NCBI RefSeq assembly: GCF_000025325.1
Contig: NC_013743.1
Span: forward strand, 1,302,001-1,366,000
From: Haloterrigena turkmenica DSM 5511
GTDB lineage: Archaea > Halobacteriota > Halobacteria > Halobacteriales > Natrialbaceae
Direction: 5' to 3'
Length of the DNA stretch: 64,000 nt
Position 1 is the first letter of the stretch. Each line of letters begins with the position of its first letter. A model generated the notes under the pieces. That model worked only from the letters and a program-made list of their open reading frames with translations. It was not told the DNA's origin and ran no database searches. A program made the position numbers and the translations under genes. Shown one piece after another: positions 17,858 to 27,050 of this stretch.

Positions 17858-18066
17858 CCGCATCGCACGACGTTCCGGCTCCGATCGGTCGCGTTTCTCT
17901 CGACGATCGATCCGTTGCGGTCGCGCACAGCGGACAGCGGCGACGAGCCGTTCCGTTCGACGACCGACTCCCGGCGAACGTCCCCGTCGACTCGAACCGT
18001 CCGTTCGCCCCGTCTCCCACCGCCAGCGTGGAAAGATTCACGTACAACAGTGTGCTATCGACTAGC

Positions 18067-19665
18067 ATGGATGGGGTCCTCGACGGGGTCACCGACGGCG
18101 TGCTCGTCGTCGACACCGACTGGCGGATTACGACGGCCAACGCCGTCGCGGCGGACCTGCTCGAGCGAGAGCGCGACACCCTCGTCGGGACCGATATCAG
18201 GGACGTGTTCCCGCGATCGTTCGCGGCGACGTTTCACGAGCACTTCGGCGGCGACGATCCGGAGCCAGCCGAGATCACCTTCGAGGAGTACTTCCCGGAG
18301 CTAGACGTCTGGCTGCGCGTTCGGACGACGACGATCGGGGAGCGACTCGCGGTCTACTATCGAGACGTCACCGACCGGAAAGCCCTCGAGAGCGACCTCG
18401 GGGATCGGGAGGCGGAACTGGCCCGCCTCGAGCGGATTAACAACATCGTCCAGAAGATCATTCGGGACCTCGTCGGGGCCACGACCCGGGAGGAAGTCGA
18501 GGAACTCGTCTGTAAGCGGCTCGCGGAGACCGACCTGTACGAATTCACGGTGATCGGCGAGCGGGAGATGACGGGCGATCGGATCGTCTGTCGAACCGCG
18601 GCCGGCGAGCACGACGGGATTCTCGATCTCATCGTCGAGAGCGGTGCCGACGCCGACGGCTCGAGGGGGCCGGAGTACGCGACGCTGGAGACGGGGGAAA
18701 CGCGAGTCGTCCGCCATCTCGTGGACGACGAGTCGGTTCCGGAGTCGGTCCGCCGAGAAGCGTTCGCTCGTGGATTGCAGTCGAGCATCGTCGTTCCGCT
18801 TCGGTACGGGGACACCACCTACGGGGTGTTGAGCGTCTACGCACTCGATCCGGACGCCTTCAGCGAGCGCGAACGGGAGAGCCTGGAAACGCTCGGCGTA
18901 ACCACTGGGTTCGTCATCAACGCGACTCGCCAGCGCAATCTGTTGCTCTCGGATACGGTCATCGAACTCACGTTCCGTATCACCGACGCCTTCTTCGCGA
19001 CGGCGTCCGCGCAACTCGATTGCGAACTCGCGGTCGAAGGCATCGTCCCGTTAGACGCTGCATCGTTACTCTGTTACGTTCGCGTCGACGGTGCCGAACC
19101 CGATGTGCTCCTCGAACTGGCCGACGATCGATCCGACGTCGACGCCGGTCGCGTGATCCACGAGTCCGCGACCGAGACCGGCGGATTCACCGAGGTTACG
19201 GTGTCCGGACGGTCGCCGATCCTCACGTTAGCCACGTACGGCGCGACCGTCAGAACGGCAGAGTTCGATCGCGGAACCGGCCTGATCGTCGCGGAAGTAG
19301 CGCCCAGCAGCGACATCCGAGAAGTCGTCGAGGCCGTCGGCGAGCGGTTTCCCAGATCGGAACTACTGTCGAAACTCGACCGCGAACGACCGATCGAAAC
19401 GGTACAGGAGTTCCGGAGCGGGCTCCACGACCGTCTGACCGACCGCCAGCGAAACGCCCTCCAGATGGCGTACTACGGCGGGTACTTCGAATCGCCGCGA
19501 GACAGCACCGCCGAGGAACTCGCCGAGACGATCGGAATCAGTTCGCCGACGCTCCACCATCATCTCCGGGCGGGGCAGCGGAAACTCCTCGACGCCTTCT
19601 TCGACGACGCGGAGTGCGAACGGCCGGTTGCGGTCGACGACCACCAACCGAGGCGAAACGAATGA
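18067..19665 (+). CDS. PAS-GAF bacterioopsin-activator-type regulator
   Basis: A 532-residue sensor-regulator. Residues 1-110 are a PAS domain (VLDGVTDGVLVVDTDW start, VYYRDVTDRK end). A coiled linker follows. Residues about 130-285 are a GAF domain, about 290-440 the middle Bat domain, and 460-515 the HTH_10 (LTDRQRNALQMAYYGGYF, ISSPTLHHHLRAGQ). This family senses a small molecule or redox state and binds DNA directly without phosphorelay. The stop overlaps the ATG of the next gene (ATGA), so the regulator and kinase are translationally coupled. The ATG at 18067 was chosen because the upstream frame is not protein-like. Confidence 0.9.
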   Translation: MDGVLDGVTDGVLVVDTDWRITTANAVAADLLERERDTLVGTDIRDVFPRSFAATFHEHFGGDDPEPAEITFEEYFPELDVWLRVRTTTIGERLAVYYRDVTDRKALESDLGDREAELARLERINNIVQKIIRDLVGATTREEVEELVCKRLAETDLYEFTVIGEREMTGDRIVCRTAAGEHDGILDLIVESGADADGSRGPEYATLETGETRVVRHLVDDESVPESVRREAFARGLQSSIVVPLRYGDTTYGVLSVYALDPDAFSERERESLETLGVTTGFVINATRQRNLLLSDTVIELTFRITDAFFATASAQLDCELAVEGIVPLDAASLLCYVRVDGAEPDVLLELADDRSDVDAGRVIHESATETGGFTEVTVSGRSPILTLATYGATVRTAEFDRGTGLIVAEVAPSSDIREVVEAVGERFPRSELLSKLDRERPIETVQEFRSGLHDRLTDRQRNALQMAYYGGYFESPRDSTAEELAETIGISSPTLHHHLRAGQRKLLDAFFDDAECERPVAVDDHQPRRNE

Positions 19666-20840
19666 CCGGTCGCAGCGACCGGCGGAACGAGGTCCCCTTC
19701 GAACGGCGACGCGACGACCTGTTCTCCCCGCTCGTCGCCGACGGTGGACCGACGCGACGCCTCTTTCGGCGCTTTCCCGACCCCCTCCTCTACTACGAGG
19801 TGGAGGGAGGGACCGCCGTAGTGCGCGCGGTCAATCCCGCGTTCGAGACGGCCTTCGAGGTTGACGAAGCGGCGATCAGGGACGCTCCCCTCCGTGAACG
19901 CCTGCTTCCCGGGCCGATCGACTGCGATTTCGGTCCGCACTGGGAACTGGCGACCGCCGCGGGGAACGCGACGCGACCGTCCGAGGGAGACGATCCGGAC
20001 GCAGACGCGACCGGAGCGGCGATCCTCGAACAACTCGATGCGGGCGAACGCGTCACCGTCGGGATTCGTCGCGGAGCCGACGACGAGCGGCGGTACTTCC
20101 GTCTCGAGGCCATCCCGTCTCCGGACGCGGACGGAGACGGGGGTGGGGTCGCCGGCGGCTACGTCGTCTACACGACCGTGACGGAGTTACGCCGGCGCGT
20201 CGACCGCGTGACGACGCGCGCCGACCGGCTCGAGCGAGTCGTCACCGTCGCGGCGCACGATCTCAGAAACCCGCTGGAGGTTGCGAAGATCCGCCTCGAG
20301 GCGGCTCGCGATACGGGCGAGGAAGTTCACTTCGAGAAAGTCGAGGGAGCGCTCGATCGGATCGAGCGGCTGATTCAGGACGCGCTCTCGGTCGGCGGGA
20401 CGGAGGTCGAACCGAGCGGTAGCGTGGCCGTCGGCGATATCGCCGAAACGGCGTGGGAGACCGTCGAAACGGCCGATGCCGCGCTCGTTCTCGAGGACGA
20501 CCTCCCGACGCTCGAAGCCGATGCTGACAGGCTCCAGCAGGTCTTCGAGAACGTGTTCCGAAACGCGGTCGAACACGGCGGTCGGGAGGCGACCGTGACG
20601 GTCGGCGGCCTGGACGGCGGGTTCTACGTCGCCGACGACGGGCCGGGCGTTCCCCCAGCGGAGCGCGAGCGAGTGTTCGAACCCGGTTACTCGAGCGAAG
20701 ACGGTACCACCGGATTGGGACTGGCTATCGTCCGCCAACTCGTCGAAGACCACGGCTGGAACGTGACGCTCACGGCCAGCGACGCCGGGGGCGCGCGCTT
20801 CGAATTCCGCGGGGCCGAGACCGACGAGAGAGCGCCGTAG
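19662..20840 (+). CDS. Soluble PAS histidine kinase
   Basis: A 392-residue kinase without membrane segments. A PAS-like sensor covers residues 25-175. The HisKA helix holds His199 in AAHDLRNPLE. The ATPase domain has the N box FENVFRNAVEH, G1 DDGPGVP and G2 GLGLAIV. Its start overlaps the stop of the PAS-GAF regulator. The HalX response regulator lies immediately downstream on the opposite strand (16 bases between stops) and is a possible partner. Confidence 0.9.
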   Translation: MTGRSDRRNEVPFERRRDDLFSPLVADGGPTRRLFRRFPDPLLYYEVEGGTAVVRAVNPAFETAFEVDEAAIRDAPLRERLLPGPIDCDFGPHWELATAAGNATRPSEGDDPDADATGAAILEQLDAGERVTVGIRRGADDERRYFRLEAIPSPDADGDGGGVAGGYVVYTTVTELRRRVDRVTTRADRLERVVTVAAHDLRNPLEVAKIRLEAARDTGEEVHFEKVEGALDRIERLIQDALSVGGTEVEPSGSVAVGDIAETAWETVETADAALVLEDDLPTLEADADRLQQVFENVFRNAVEHGGREATVTVGGLDGGFYVADDGPGVPPAERERVFEPGYSSEDGTTGLGLAIVRQLVEDHGWNVTLTASDAGGARFEFRGAETDERAP

Positions 20841-20856
20841 ACGGCTGCCGTGACGG

Positions 20857-21429
20857 CTACCCTTCACCCCGATTGATCGCGGTGAACGTCTCGACCATTC
20901 GCTCGAAATCCTCCCGCGGCACCTCCAGCCCCTCGCGAAGTTTCGCGACCCGACGTTGCATGCGGACGTACTCGCTCGACTCCTCGAGCTGTTCGGGCGT
21001 GTGTTCGGCCTCGAGCACCGAGAGTTTCGCCGTGAGGCTGAAGAACTCCGAGAGCGGATCGTCGTAAGACGCGGCGGTCACCTGTTGTTCGATTGCCGCG
21101 AAGAGATCGTCCTTCTCGATCGGCTTACACAGGTAGTCGTCGAACGGCATATCGACGATATCGAACCCGGGATTCACGGCCGTTACCATGATGACCTGGC
21201 AGTCGTGTCCCCGATCGCGGATCTCCGTTAACACCTTGTCGCCGGAGAACGGCATCCGTCGATCCAGCAGTACCACGTCGACGGTGTCGTCCATCTCGTG
21301 GAGGCACTCCTCGCCCCCGTACGCCGTCCGGACGTCGTCGTACCGCTGCCGAAGACGGAGCGCGTACGCGTCCGCCACCTCGCGCTCGTCGTCGACGACG
21401 AGCAGTGTCGGGTTCTGGTCGTGGCCCAT
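20857..21429 (-). CDS. HalX-type response regulator
   Basis: A 190-residue protein. The receiver domain covers residues 8-118, with the acidic VVDDE cluster, phospho-acceptor Asp56 in LLDRRMP and Lys102 in YLCKP. The HalX helical output domain, a haloarchaeal coiled-coil module, covers 120-188. HalX proteins have no DNA-binding motif and probably act by dimer contacts. The gene converges on one kinase and diverges from another (142 bases apart), so either could phosphorylate it. Confidence 0.92.
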   Translation of the reverse strand: MGHDQNPTLLVVDDEREVADAYALRLRQRYDDVRTAYGGEECLHEMDDTVDVVLLDRRMPFSGDKVLTEIRDRGHDCQVIMVTAVNPGFDIVDMPFDDYLCKPIEKDDLFAAIEQQVTAASYDDPLSEFFSLTAKLSVLEAEHTPEQLEESSEYVRMQRRVAKLREGLEVPREDFERMVETFTAINRGEG

Positions 21430-21571
21430 GTTAACGAATGCCCTAGAGAGGTTCGCCTGTGACCGAGTTATAGCTTTCGTGCGCGGCCGGTCGCGGGTGT
21501 CCGACGACGTTCGTTGCGTGCGCTTAAGTGCGCGTACCGAGTACTCTGTTAATTGTTACCACGAGTCAGTG

Positions 21572-23296
21572 ATGAGAGTCCGATTACGAACGAAATTCGT
21601 CGTCATCCTCGTCGTGATCACGCTCGTACTGAGCGGGACGGTTCACTGGACGCTCGAGTCGTACAAACGCGACGTCGTCGACGACGAACAACAGCGAACC
21701 GACGAGACGGCCTCGTTGGTCGCCGAGCAGATCGACGCGACGATCTGGGAACACCGCGATCGGATCGGGTTGGTCGCGTCGCGGCCCGAGGCTCGGCAGT
21801 TCGATCGGAGCGGTCCGTTCCTCGACGCGTTTCTCGACAACTCTCGATTCTACTCGGCGCAACTCGTCGACGCCAACGGAACGGTCGTCGATTTCCGCGG
21901 CTCCGTTACGGCAGGGACGAGACGATCAGTGATCGGATCCGACCGAAGCGGAACGCCGTACGTGGAGCGTGCGCTTCGGGGCGAAACGTACGTGAGCGAC
22001 GTCGAATACGCCGAGCGAGCCGACAGGCCCGTTCTCGTATTCAGCGCGCCCATACTGGACGGCTCGGGGGTTCGGGGCGTCCTCGTGGGTGCCATGTACC
22101 TCGATCGGCAGACGATCTTCGACGCGATCCCGCCGCTCGAGACGAGTTCGCAGACGGTCACTATCGTCGGAGACGGGGTGGTTCTCAACGAGAACGAGCG
22201 GACGTTCGACGAGGGGATCGAAAGCTCCTCGACCGTCGAGTCGACCGGGTGGGAGGTCACGGTCACTCGAGATCGGACGCTGCTAGAGGATCGATTGGAT
22301 CGGTTAGCCGCGCTCCAGACGCTGGTGCTGGTCATCGTGGTGCTCGTCATGGTCGGGTTCGGGTACTGGCAGTACGCCGTGAGCCTCCGCCAAACCGAGC
22401 GGTTACTCGACGGATTCGACCGACTCGGCGAGGGCGACTACGACAGTACGGTGTCGCTGCGCGGCGGCGCCGAGTGGGAACGGATGAGCGACGGCTTCAA
22501 CGAATTGGTGGCGACGCTGCGAGCGCGCGAGTCGGAACTCCGAGAGCGGCGGCAGCGCCTCGACGTCCTCTATCGCGTGTTGCAGCACAATATCCGCAAC
22601 CGAATGAGCATCGTTCTGAATTACGCGGATCTCATCACCGACGAGGCCGCGGACGAAACGGTCGTCGGCGCGGCGGAGACGATCCACCGGACCGGGCGCG
22701 ACATCACGGGCTTGAGTCGGAAGGCGCGACAGATGAAAAACGCGCTCGAGGCCGATCCCGATCGGAGGCCCGTCGACGTGGCCTCGCTCGCGGCCGACGC
22801 GGTCGCGGAGCTTCGCGAGGAATACCCCGACGTTACCGTGACCGCGTCGCTGCCGGACGAGGCGTGGGCGATGGCGCTTCCCTCAGTGCGGCTGGCAGTC
22901 GAGAACGTCTGCGAGAACGCCTGCGAACACAACGACAGCGCCGATCCGCGCGTCGAAATAGCGGTGACCGCGACGGGCCCCGAACCGGACGTCGACCGCG
23001 ATCCGGCCGACGAGAACGGCGGGCGAGTTCGCATCGAGGTGGCGGACAACGGCCCCGGAATTCCGGAACAGGATCGCGCCGCGATCGATGAGGGGCGCGA
23101 GACGGCGCTCGAGCACGGGAGCGGGCTCGGCCTCTGGCTGACCTACTGGGTGGTCGATAACTCCGGCGGAACGCTCCGGTTCGACGACAACGACCCGCGC
23201 GGGTCGATCGTGATCATCGACCTCCCGCGAGCGGCGCCCCGACGCGGCGACGCAAACGCCCCGGAACCGTCGAGCCACGTCGATGACCGACCCTGA
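21572..23296 (+). CDS. Membrane histidine kinase with extracellular Cache-like sensor
   Basis: A 574-residue sensor kinase. Transmembrane helix 1 is at 8-27. An extracellular Cache/CHASE-like domain covers about 30-245, with the typical VDANGTVV and PVLVFSAPI strands. Transmembrane helix 2 is at 249-270. A HAMP region follows at 272-325. The phospho-acceptor is His339 in LQHNIRNRM, the N box is VENVCENACEHN, G1 is DNGPGIP and G2 is SGLGLWL. Extracellular Cache domains usually bind small molecules directly or through a binding protein. The next gene, 35 bases on, encodes an exported solute-binding protein, which may deliver the ligand. The ATG at 21572 was chosen since it opens directly into helix 1. 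Confidence 0.92.
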   Translation: MRVRLRTKFVVILVVITLVLSGTVHWTLESYKRDVVDDEQQRTDETASLVAEQIDATIWEHRDRIGLVASRPEARQFDRSGPFLDAFLDNSRFYSAQLVDANGTVVDFRGSVTAGTRRSVIGSDRSGTPYVERALRGETYVSDVEYAERADRPVLVFSAPILDGSGVRGVLVGAMYLDRQTIFDAIPPLETSSQTVTIVGDGVVLNENERTFDEGIESSSTVESTGWEVTVTRDRTLLEDRLDRLAALQTLVLVIVVLVMVGFGYWQYAVSLRQTERLLDGFDRLGEGDYDSTVSLRGGAEWERMSDGFNELVATLRARESELRERRQRLDVLYRVLQHNIRNRMSIVLNYADLITDEAADETVVGAAETIHRTGRDITGLSRKARQMKNALEADPDRRPVDVASLAADAVAELREEYPDVTVTASLPDEAWAMALPSVRLAVENVCENACEHNDSADPRVEIAVTATGPEPDVDRDPADENGGRVRIEVADNGPGIPEQDRAAIDEGRETALEHGSGLGLWLTYWVVDNSGGTLRFDDNDPRGSIVIIDLPRAAPRRGDANAPEPSSHVDDRP

Positions 23297-23331
23297 CAAC
23301 GACTTTCACATCCCGTTCCGTACTCCTAACT

Positions 23332-25209
23332 ATGCCACTGGACACCACAGTCGGCGGGGACGGGATCGATCCCGGCGGCGACGCAGTGGCCAGACGACGG
23401 CTTCTGAAGGCGGTCGGGGTCGGAACGACGGTCGGCATCGCCGGCTGCGCGCGCGACGGCGATGACGAGGATGAAGACGACGACAGCGTCGACGCGGAGT
23501 TGATCGGTCCCGACGGAGCACGAGTGGAACTGATACTCGCGTGTATCGAGGGGAACGACGCGGTGGAGACGGCCGCCGACATCATCGCGGCGGAGATCGC
23601 GGATCTCGGCGTCGCAGTTACCCTCGAGCGCGTCAGCTACGATCGGCTCCTCCGGCAATACGTGCGAAACCGGTACCTCGGAGACGGCGACCCCGAGTGG
23701 ACTGCGGGACCGAACAACGCCGGACCGCGCGAGGAAACCGCGAGCGAATCGGCCTGGGACCTCATGTTCGGGGTCGCGTTCAACACGTATCCTCGAACGC
23801 CCGCTGCGATCGACGCATTCTGGCTCGAGCGAGCGCCGACTAACTACTACGGGTACGTTCCCGAGGCCGACATCGAGTCGCGGCTCGAAGCGTTCCGCAC
23901 GACGACCGATCCGGACGAGCGGCGAGAGCCGATCGCCGAGGTCCTCGGCGCGTTGAGCGAAGAGCAGCCGGTGAATTTCCTCGCGATGTCGGACGACGTT
24001 ATCGGTTACCGACGCTCGGTTCGCGGTCCGGTCGAAGCCTTCGGGGGAAACTGGGACAGCGCGACCTGGTACGTGGACGAGGACGGGAACGAAGGTGGCC
24101 CCACCGCCTCCGACGAGTGGGTCTGGGGCGTGGAAAGCGAGGCCGAAGGGTTGTACTTTCCCGAGCACACCGACAGCAGGGCCACCGCGCGGATCGGCCT
24201 GACCTTGGACGGGGCCTACGACGTCGACGAAAACGACACCGTCCGACCGCTGTGGATGGACATCACCGACACCGGCAGCGGACAGGTATACGTCTGCGAA
24301 CTCCGGGACACCCTCCGATGGGGCGACGACTACGGCCGGATGACCGCCGAGGACTGGGTGTACCAGATCGAGAATGTCCACACCATCGACGGCGGACGTG
24401 ACCACCCCTGGAACGAGGACGCCCCGCCCTCGAACCGGGTCGACGATTGGGCGACGGTCGAAAACGTCGAGCAAACGAGCGAGTCCGAGTTCCAGCTCGA
24501 ACTCGAGTCGGTCAACCCCGACTTTCCGCTGGAACCGGTTCTCTGGGGATCGTACTGCGCGCCGAAGGAACTCTACGAGGCGCACGTTCCCGACGCCGAC
24601 GCGCTCCGCGCGAGCGACGCGTTCGCCGAGCTCAGCTTTACGGGGAACCTCGGCCCGTACACGCTCGAGCGATGGGATCGCACGCGGGAGTTCGTCGCCG
24701 CGCGCAACGAGGAGTACTACATGCGCGAACACGTCGACGACGTGGGCGACGCGTGGCGCGACGCGCCGTATTTCGAACGCTACAGCTACCGAGTGGTCGG
24801 GGACCGAGCGGACCGCCTCGAGGCGCTCGCGGACGGGGAGCTCACGGCGACGTCGGTCCCGCCGGAGCGCTACGCGGATATTCGAGGGACCGAGGCCGTC
24901 GAAATCTACGAGATTCCGCAGCCGTTCCTGACGATCGTCGCGTACAATCAACGCGCAAACGGGTGGGCGGAACTGCGGACCCGCGAGGTCCGACAGGCCC
25001 TCTCCATGGCCGTCGAGAAACCGGCGATCACCGAGGACGCGTTCCGCGGACTCGCCGAGTGGACCCACACGTTCCAACCGCGGTGGTCGAGTTGGTACGA
25101 CGACTCGCGGATCACGCCGTTCGGGGTCGACGAGTCGTACGACAAGGACCGAGCCCGCGAGTTGCTCGCGGAACACACGACCTCCGGGTACGAGTACGAG
25201 CCCGCGTAG
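23332..25209 (+). CDS. Exported solute-binding protein, family 5, with permuted domain order
   Basis: A 625-residue lipoprotein-like protein. The N-terminus has a twin-arginine-type signal (ARRRLLKAVG) with a GCA site at about residues 38-40, then an acidic linker. The body belongs to the peptide/nickel (SBP_bac_5) binding proteins, but the usual C-terminal lobe (EIADLGVAVTLE, WDLMFGVAFNTYPR, EEQPVNFLAMSDD) comes first, at about 60-245. The usual N-terminal lobe (MTAEDWVYQIENV, GPYTLERWDR, VRQALSMAVEK) follows at 275-600. The protein ends at the RARELLAEH motif, which normally sits mid-protein. No permease or ATPase gene is nearby; the partner is the membrane kinase just upstream. The substrate is probably a peptide or another small solute. 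Confidence 0.88.
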   Translation: MPLDTTVGGDGIDPGGDAVARRRLLKAVGVGTTVGIAGCARDGDDEDEDDDSVDAELIGPDGARVELILACIEGNDAVETAADIIAAEIADLGVAVTLERVSYDRLLRQYVRNRYLGDGDPEWTAGPNNAGPREETASESAWDLMFGVAFNTYPRTPAAIDAFWLERAPTNYYGYVPEADIESRLEAFRTTTDPDERREPIAEVLGALSEEQPVNFLAMSDDVIGYRRSVRGPVEAFGGNWDSATWYVDEDGNEGGPTASDEWVWGVESEAEGLYFPEHTDSRATARIGLTLDGAYDVDENDTVRPLWMDITDTGSGQVYVCELRDTLRWGDDYGRMTAEDWVYQIENVHTIDGGRDHPWNEDAPPSNRVDDWATVENVEQTSESEFQLELESVNPDFPLEPVLWGSYCAPKELYEAHVPDADALRASDAFAELSFTGNLGPYTLERWDRTREFVAARNEEYYMREHVDDVGDAWRDAPYFERYSYRVVGDRADRLEALADGELTATSVPPERYADIRGTEAVEIYEIPQPFLTIVAYNQRANGWAELRTREVRQALSMAVEKPAITEDAFRGLAEWTHTFQPRWSSWYDDSRITPFGVDESYDKDRARELLAEHTTSGYEYEPA

Positions 25210-25457
25210 GGATCGCGATCGAAAGCGACGCCGTCGGAATCGCGGCCTCGAGTACGTGACGTCGGCCGTACCCGGCGACCGACATCGATACGTGGCAAAA
25301 GCCGTCGATCGGTTCGTCGGCGAGTCGAACGCTAAGGGCTCGTGCGCGAAGCCCGTCGTTGTGGCTCACGATCTCGAGTCCGGCGACGCGAGGGACGGAA
25401 CCGCAGCACTCGAGTCCGCGTCGAGACCGCGGCGGAAGTCGTCGCGGAGACGGAGGC

Positions 25458-25985
25458 CTACTCGAGGTCGACCGAACTGCTCTCGATCTCGTCTGTGACC
25501 ACGACCGGCTCCGTTTCCGGTCCGGGTCGGGGAACGAACAGCCCCATCGTCAGCATCTCGTCCTCGATCTCGGCCTCGGAGAAATCGATCTCTCGAGTGC
25601 GAAACTGCATCGTAACGACGTACCGATTCACGTCCGCGCGTTCGAAGCTGGCCATTACGTCGGGCGTGGCGACGCCGCCCTCGGACGTTCGTTCGACGGC
25701 CGCGTCGTCGATAGCGGCCGAGTCCGTTTCCGAAAGACCGAACTGGTCGCGGTGTCCGAGAACGATCTGACTCGGCACCTCCCGGAGGTGCGTCGCGAGC
25801 GCCGCCGAGACGCGCACGCGAGCGGTGACGGTCTCCGCGGTCGTCTCCGTGATCTCGAAGTCGAATCGCTCCCCGGTCCGGGCGCTGGTTCGTACGGTGA
25901 GCAGCGTCGTCCCGCTGAGGAGCGTCCCGACCGCTTTGAGGACGCTGCGTTTCGAAACTGAATCGGATGCGTCGTATTCGAACAT
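25458..25985 (-). CDS. Exported hypothetical protein
   Basis: A 175-residue protein with a signal-like start (SKRSVLKAVGTLLSGTTLL; only a Lys-Arg pair, so Tat export is uncertain). A strand-rich, acidic domain follows (FDFEITETTAETVTARVRV, YVVTMQFRTREIDF, LTMGLFVPRP). No family was recognised. It is the last of three same-strand genes for exported proteins that begin with the curlin-like gene, with 191 bases before it. A chaperone or assembly role beside the amyloid candidate is possible but unproven. The ATG at 25985 was chosen because the upstream frame is low-complexity. Confidence 0.65.
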   Translation of the reverse strand: MFEYDASDSVSKRSVLKAVGTLLSGTTLLTVRTSARTGERFDFEITETTAETVTARVRVSAALATHLREVPSQIVLGHRDQFGLSETDSAAIDDAAVERTSEGGVATPDVMASFERADVNRYVVTMQFRTREIDFSEAEIEDEMLTMGLFVPRPGPETEPVVVTDEIESSSVDLE

Positions 25986-26176
25986 TGGTCGTCGGTCGTC
26001 GGTCGTTAGTCGCCGGTCGTCGGCGGGCGACTGTTGCGCTTTCAGCGAGGAGCGATAGCGGGCGCCTCGGGAATGATCATCCTGAAAAATGCGAATTTTC
26101 GGGGCCGAAGCGCTACCCGGGGAGAGAGCGCCGTCGGGATCGCACCGCGTGCACGGCGGGAAGCCGGACCGGTCGC

Positions 26177-26953
26177 TCACGAGTTCGACGAGTCGCTCGA
26201 GCACGGCTCCGCTGTCGGCGAGCGCTCGTCGCCTGCGGTCCGACCGCAGTCTCGGATCGCCGCGATCGAGTCGTCGGCGTCGTCGGTCGACGCGGACGCG
26301 ACGATCAGGTCGTCTCTGATCGGTACCGTCGCGTTCCCTGTCACGGTTCCGCTCACGGTGCTGGTCGACGCACCCGTCGGCGAGACGTCGACGGACGACA
26401 CCCGAGCCGTGTATGCGACGGCGTCAGGTGCCGTAAACCGGACGGCGCTCTCGTTGCAGTCGACGGCTATCGACGGCTCGTCGGTCGTCTCCGTTCGCGG
26501 TTCTTCGCCGCACTGTTCTACGGCCGACGTGATCGGCTCCTCGGTCGACGCGTCGGTGACGAACGCGTATACGATGTCGGCGTCGCCTACCGTAACCGTC
26601 GCGTTCCCCGCGAGCGGGGTCCGTCTCGAGGTGCTCGTGCTGGTCCCCGACGGACCCACGTTCACGACGCTGAGTCCGTACTCGTCGTCGTCGGGTGCGG
26701 TAACCAGCACGTCGCTCTCGTCACAGTCGATCTCGACGGTCACGTTCACGTCGTCAGCGGACTCCGCGTCCGTCGCGCCGACCGTCGCGTCGTCCGCGGG
26801 ATCGGTACCCGCTGCCGGCAACCCCAGCACGGCTCCTCCTGCGACGGTGAGTAGCAGCAGGACGGCTGCGGCTCCGGGCGTCAGACGACGAATCGAATCG
26901 CCGATATGAGTCGGCTCGTCTTCAGTCGCTGTAGCTCTCGTCTTCTTCGTCAT
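26177..26953 (-). CDS. Exported protein with two internal repeats
   Basis: A 258-residue protein. A membrane/signal segment lies at about 28-50 (GAAAVLLLLTVAGGAVLGL). Two related modules of about 75 residues follow. Each starts with a strand and a Cys (VTVEIDCDES; SIAVDCNESA), continues with VLVTAPDDDEY or VRFTAPDAVAY, and has a Thr/Ser stretch ending with GNATV. A second Cys (VEQCG; RDCG) closes each module, so each probably holds one disulfide. It lies 97 bases after the curlin-like gene on the same strand. The fold looks like a small beta-sandwich. The function is unknown; anchoring or nucleation of the repeat protein is a guess from position. Confidence 0.7.
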   Translation of the reverse strand: MTKKTRATATEDEPTHIGDSIRRLTPGAAAVLLLLTVAGGAVLGLPAAGTDPADDATVGATDAESADDVNVTVEIDCDESDVLVTAPDDDEYGLSVVNVGPSGTSTSTSRRTPLAGNATVTVGDADIVYAFVTDASTEEPITSAVEQCGEEPRTETTDEPSIAVDCNESAVRFTAPDAVAYTARVSSVDVSPTGASTSTVSGTVTGNATVPIRDDLIVASASTDDADDSIAAIRDCGRTAGDERSPTAEPCSSDSSNS

Positions 26954-27050
26954 CGGGGTTCTCTCGGTCGATAGTCCGGACGCTCCCCTCGAGACGGGCT
27001 ATCGGCCGCGGCGCTTCGCGAGTTCGCTGCGGGGAGAGTCGGATATCGGA

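Noticed and set aside
21572-25209. ABC importer operon
   Set aside because: Only the binding protein is present. No permease or ATPase gene lies on either side.
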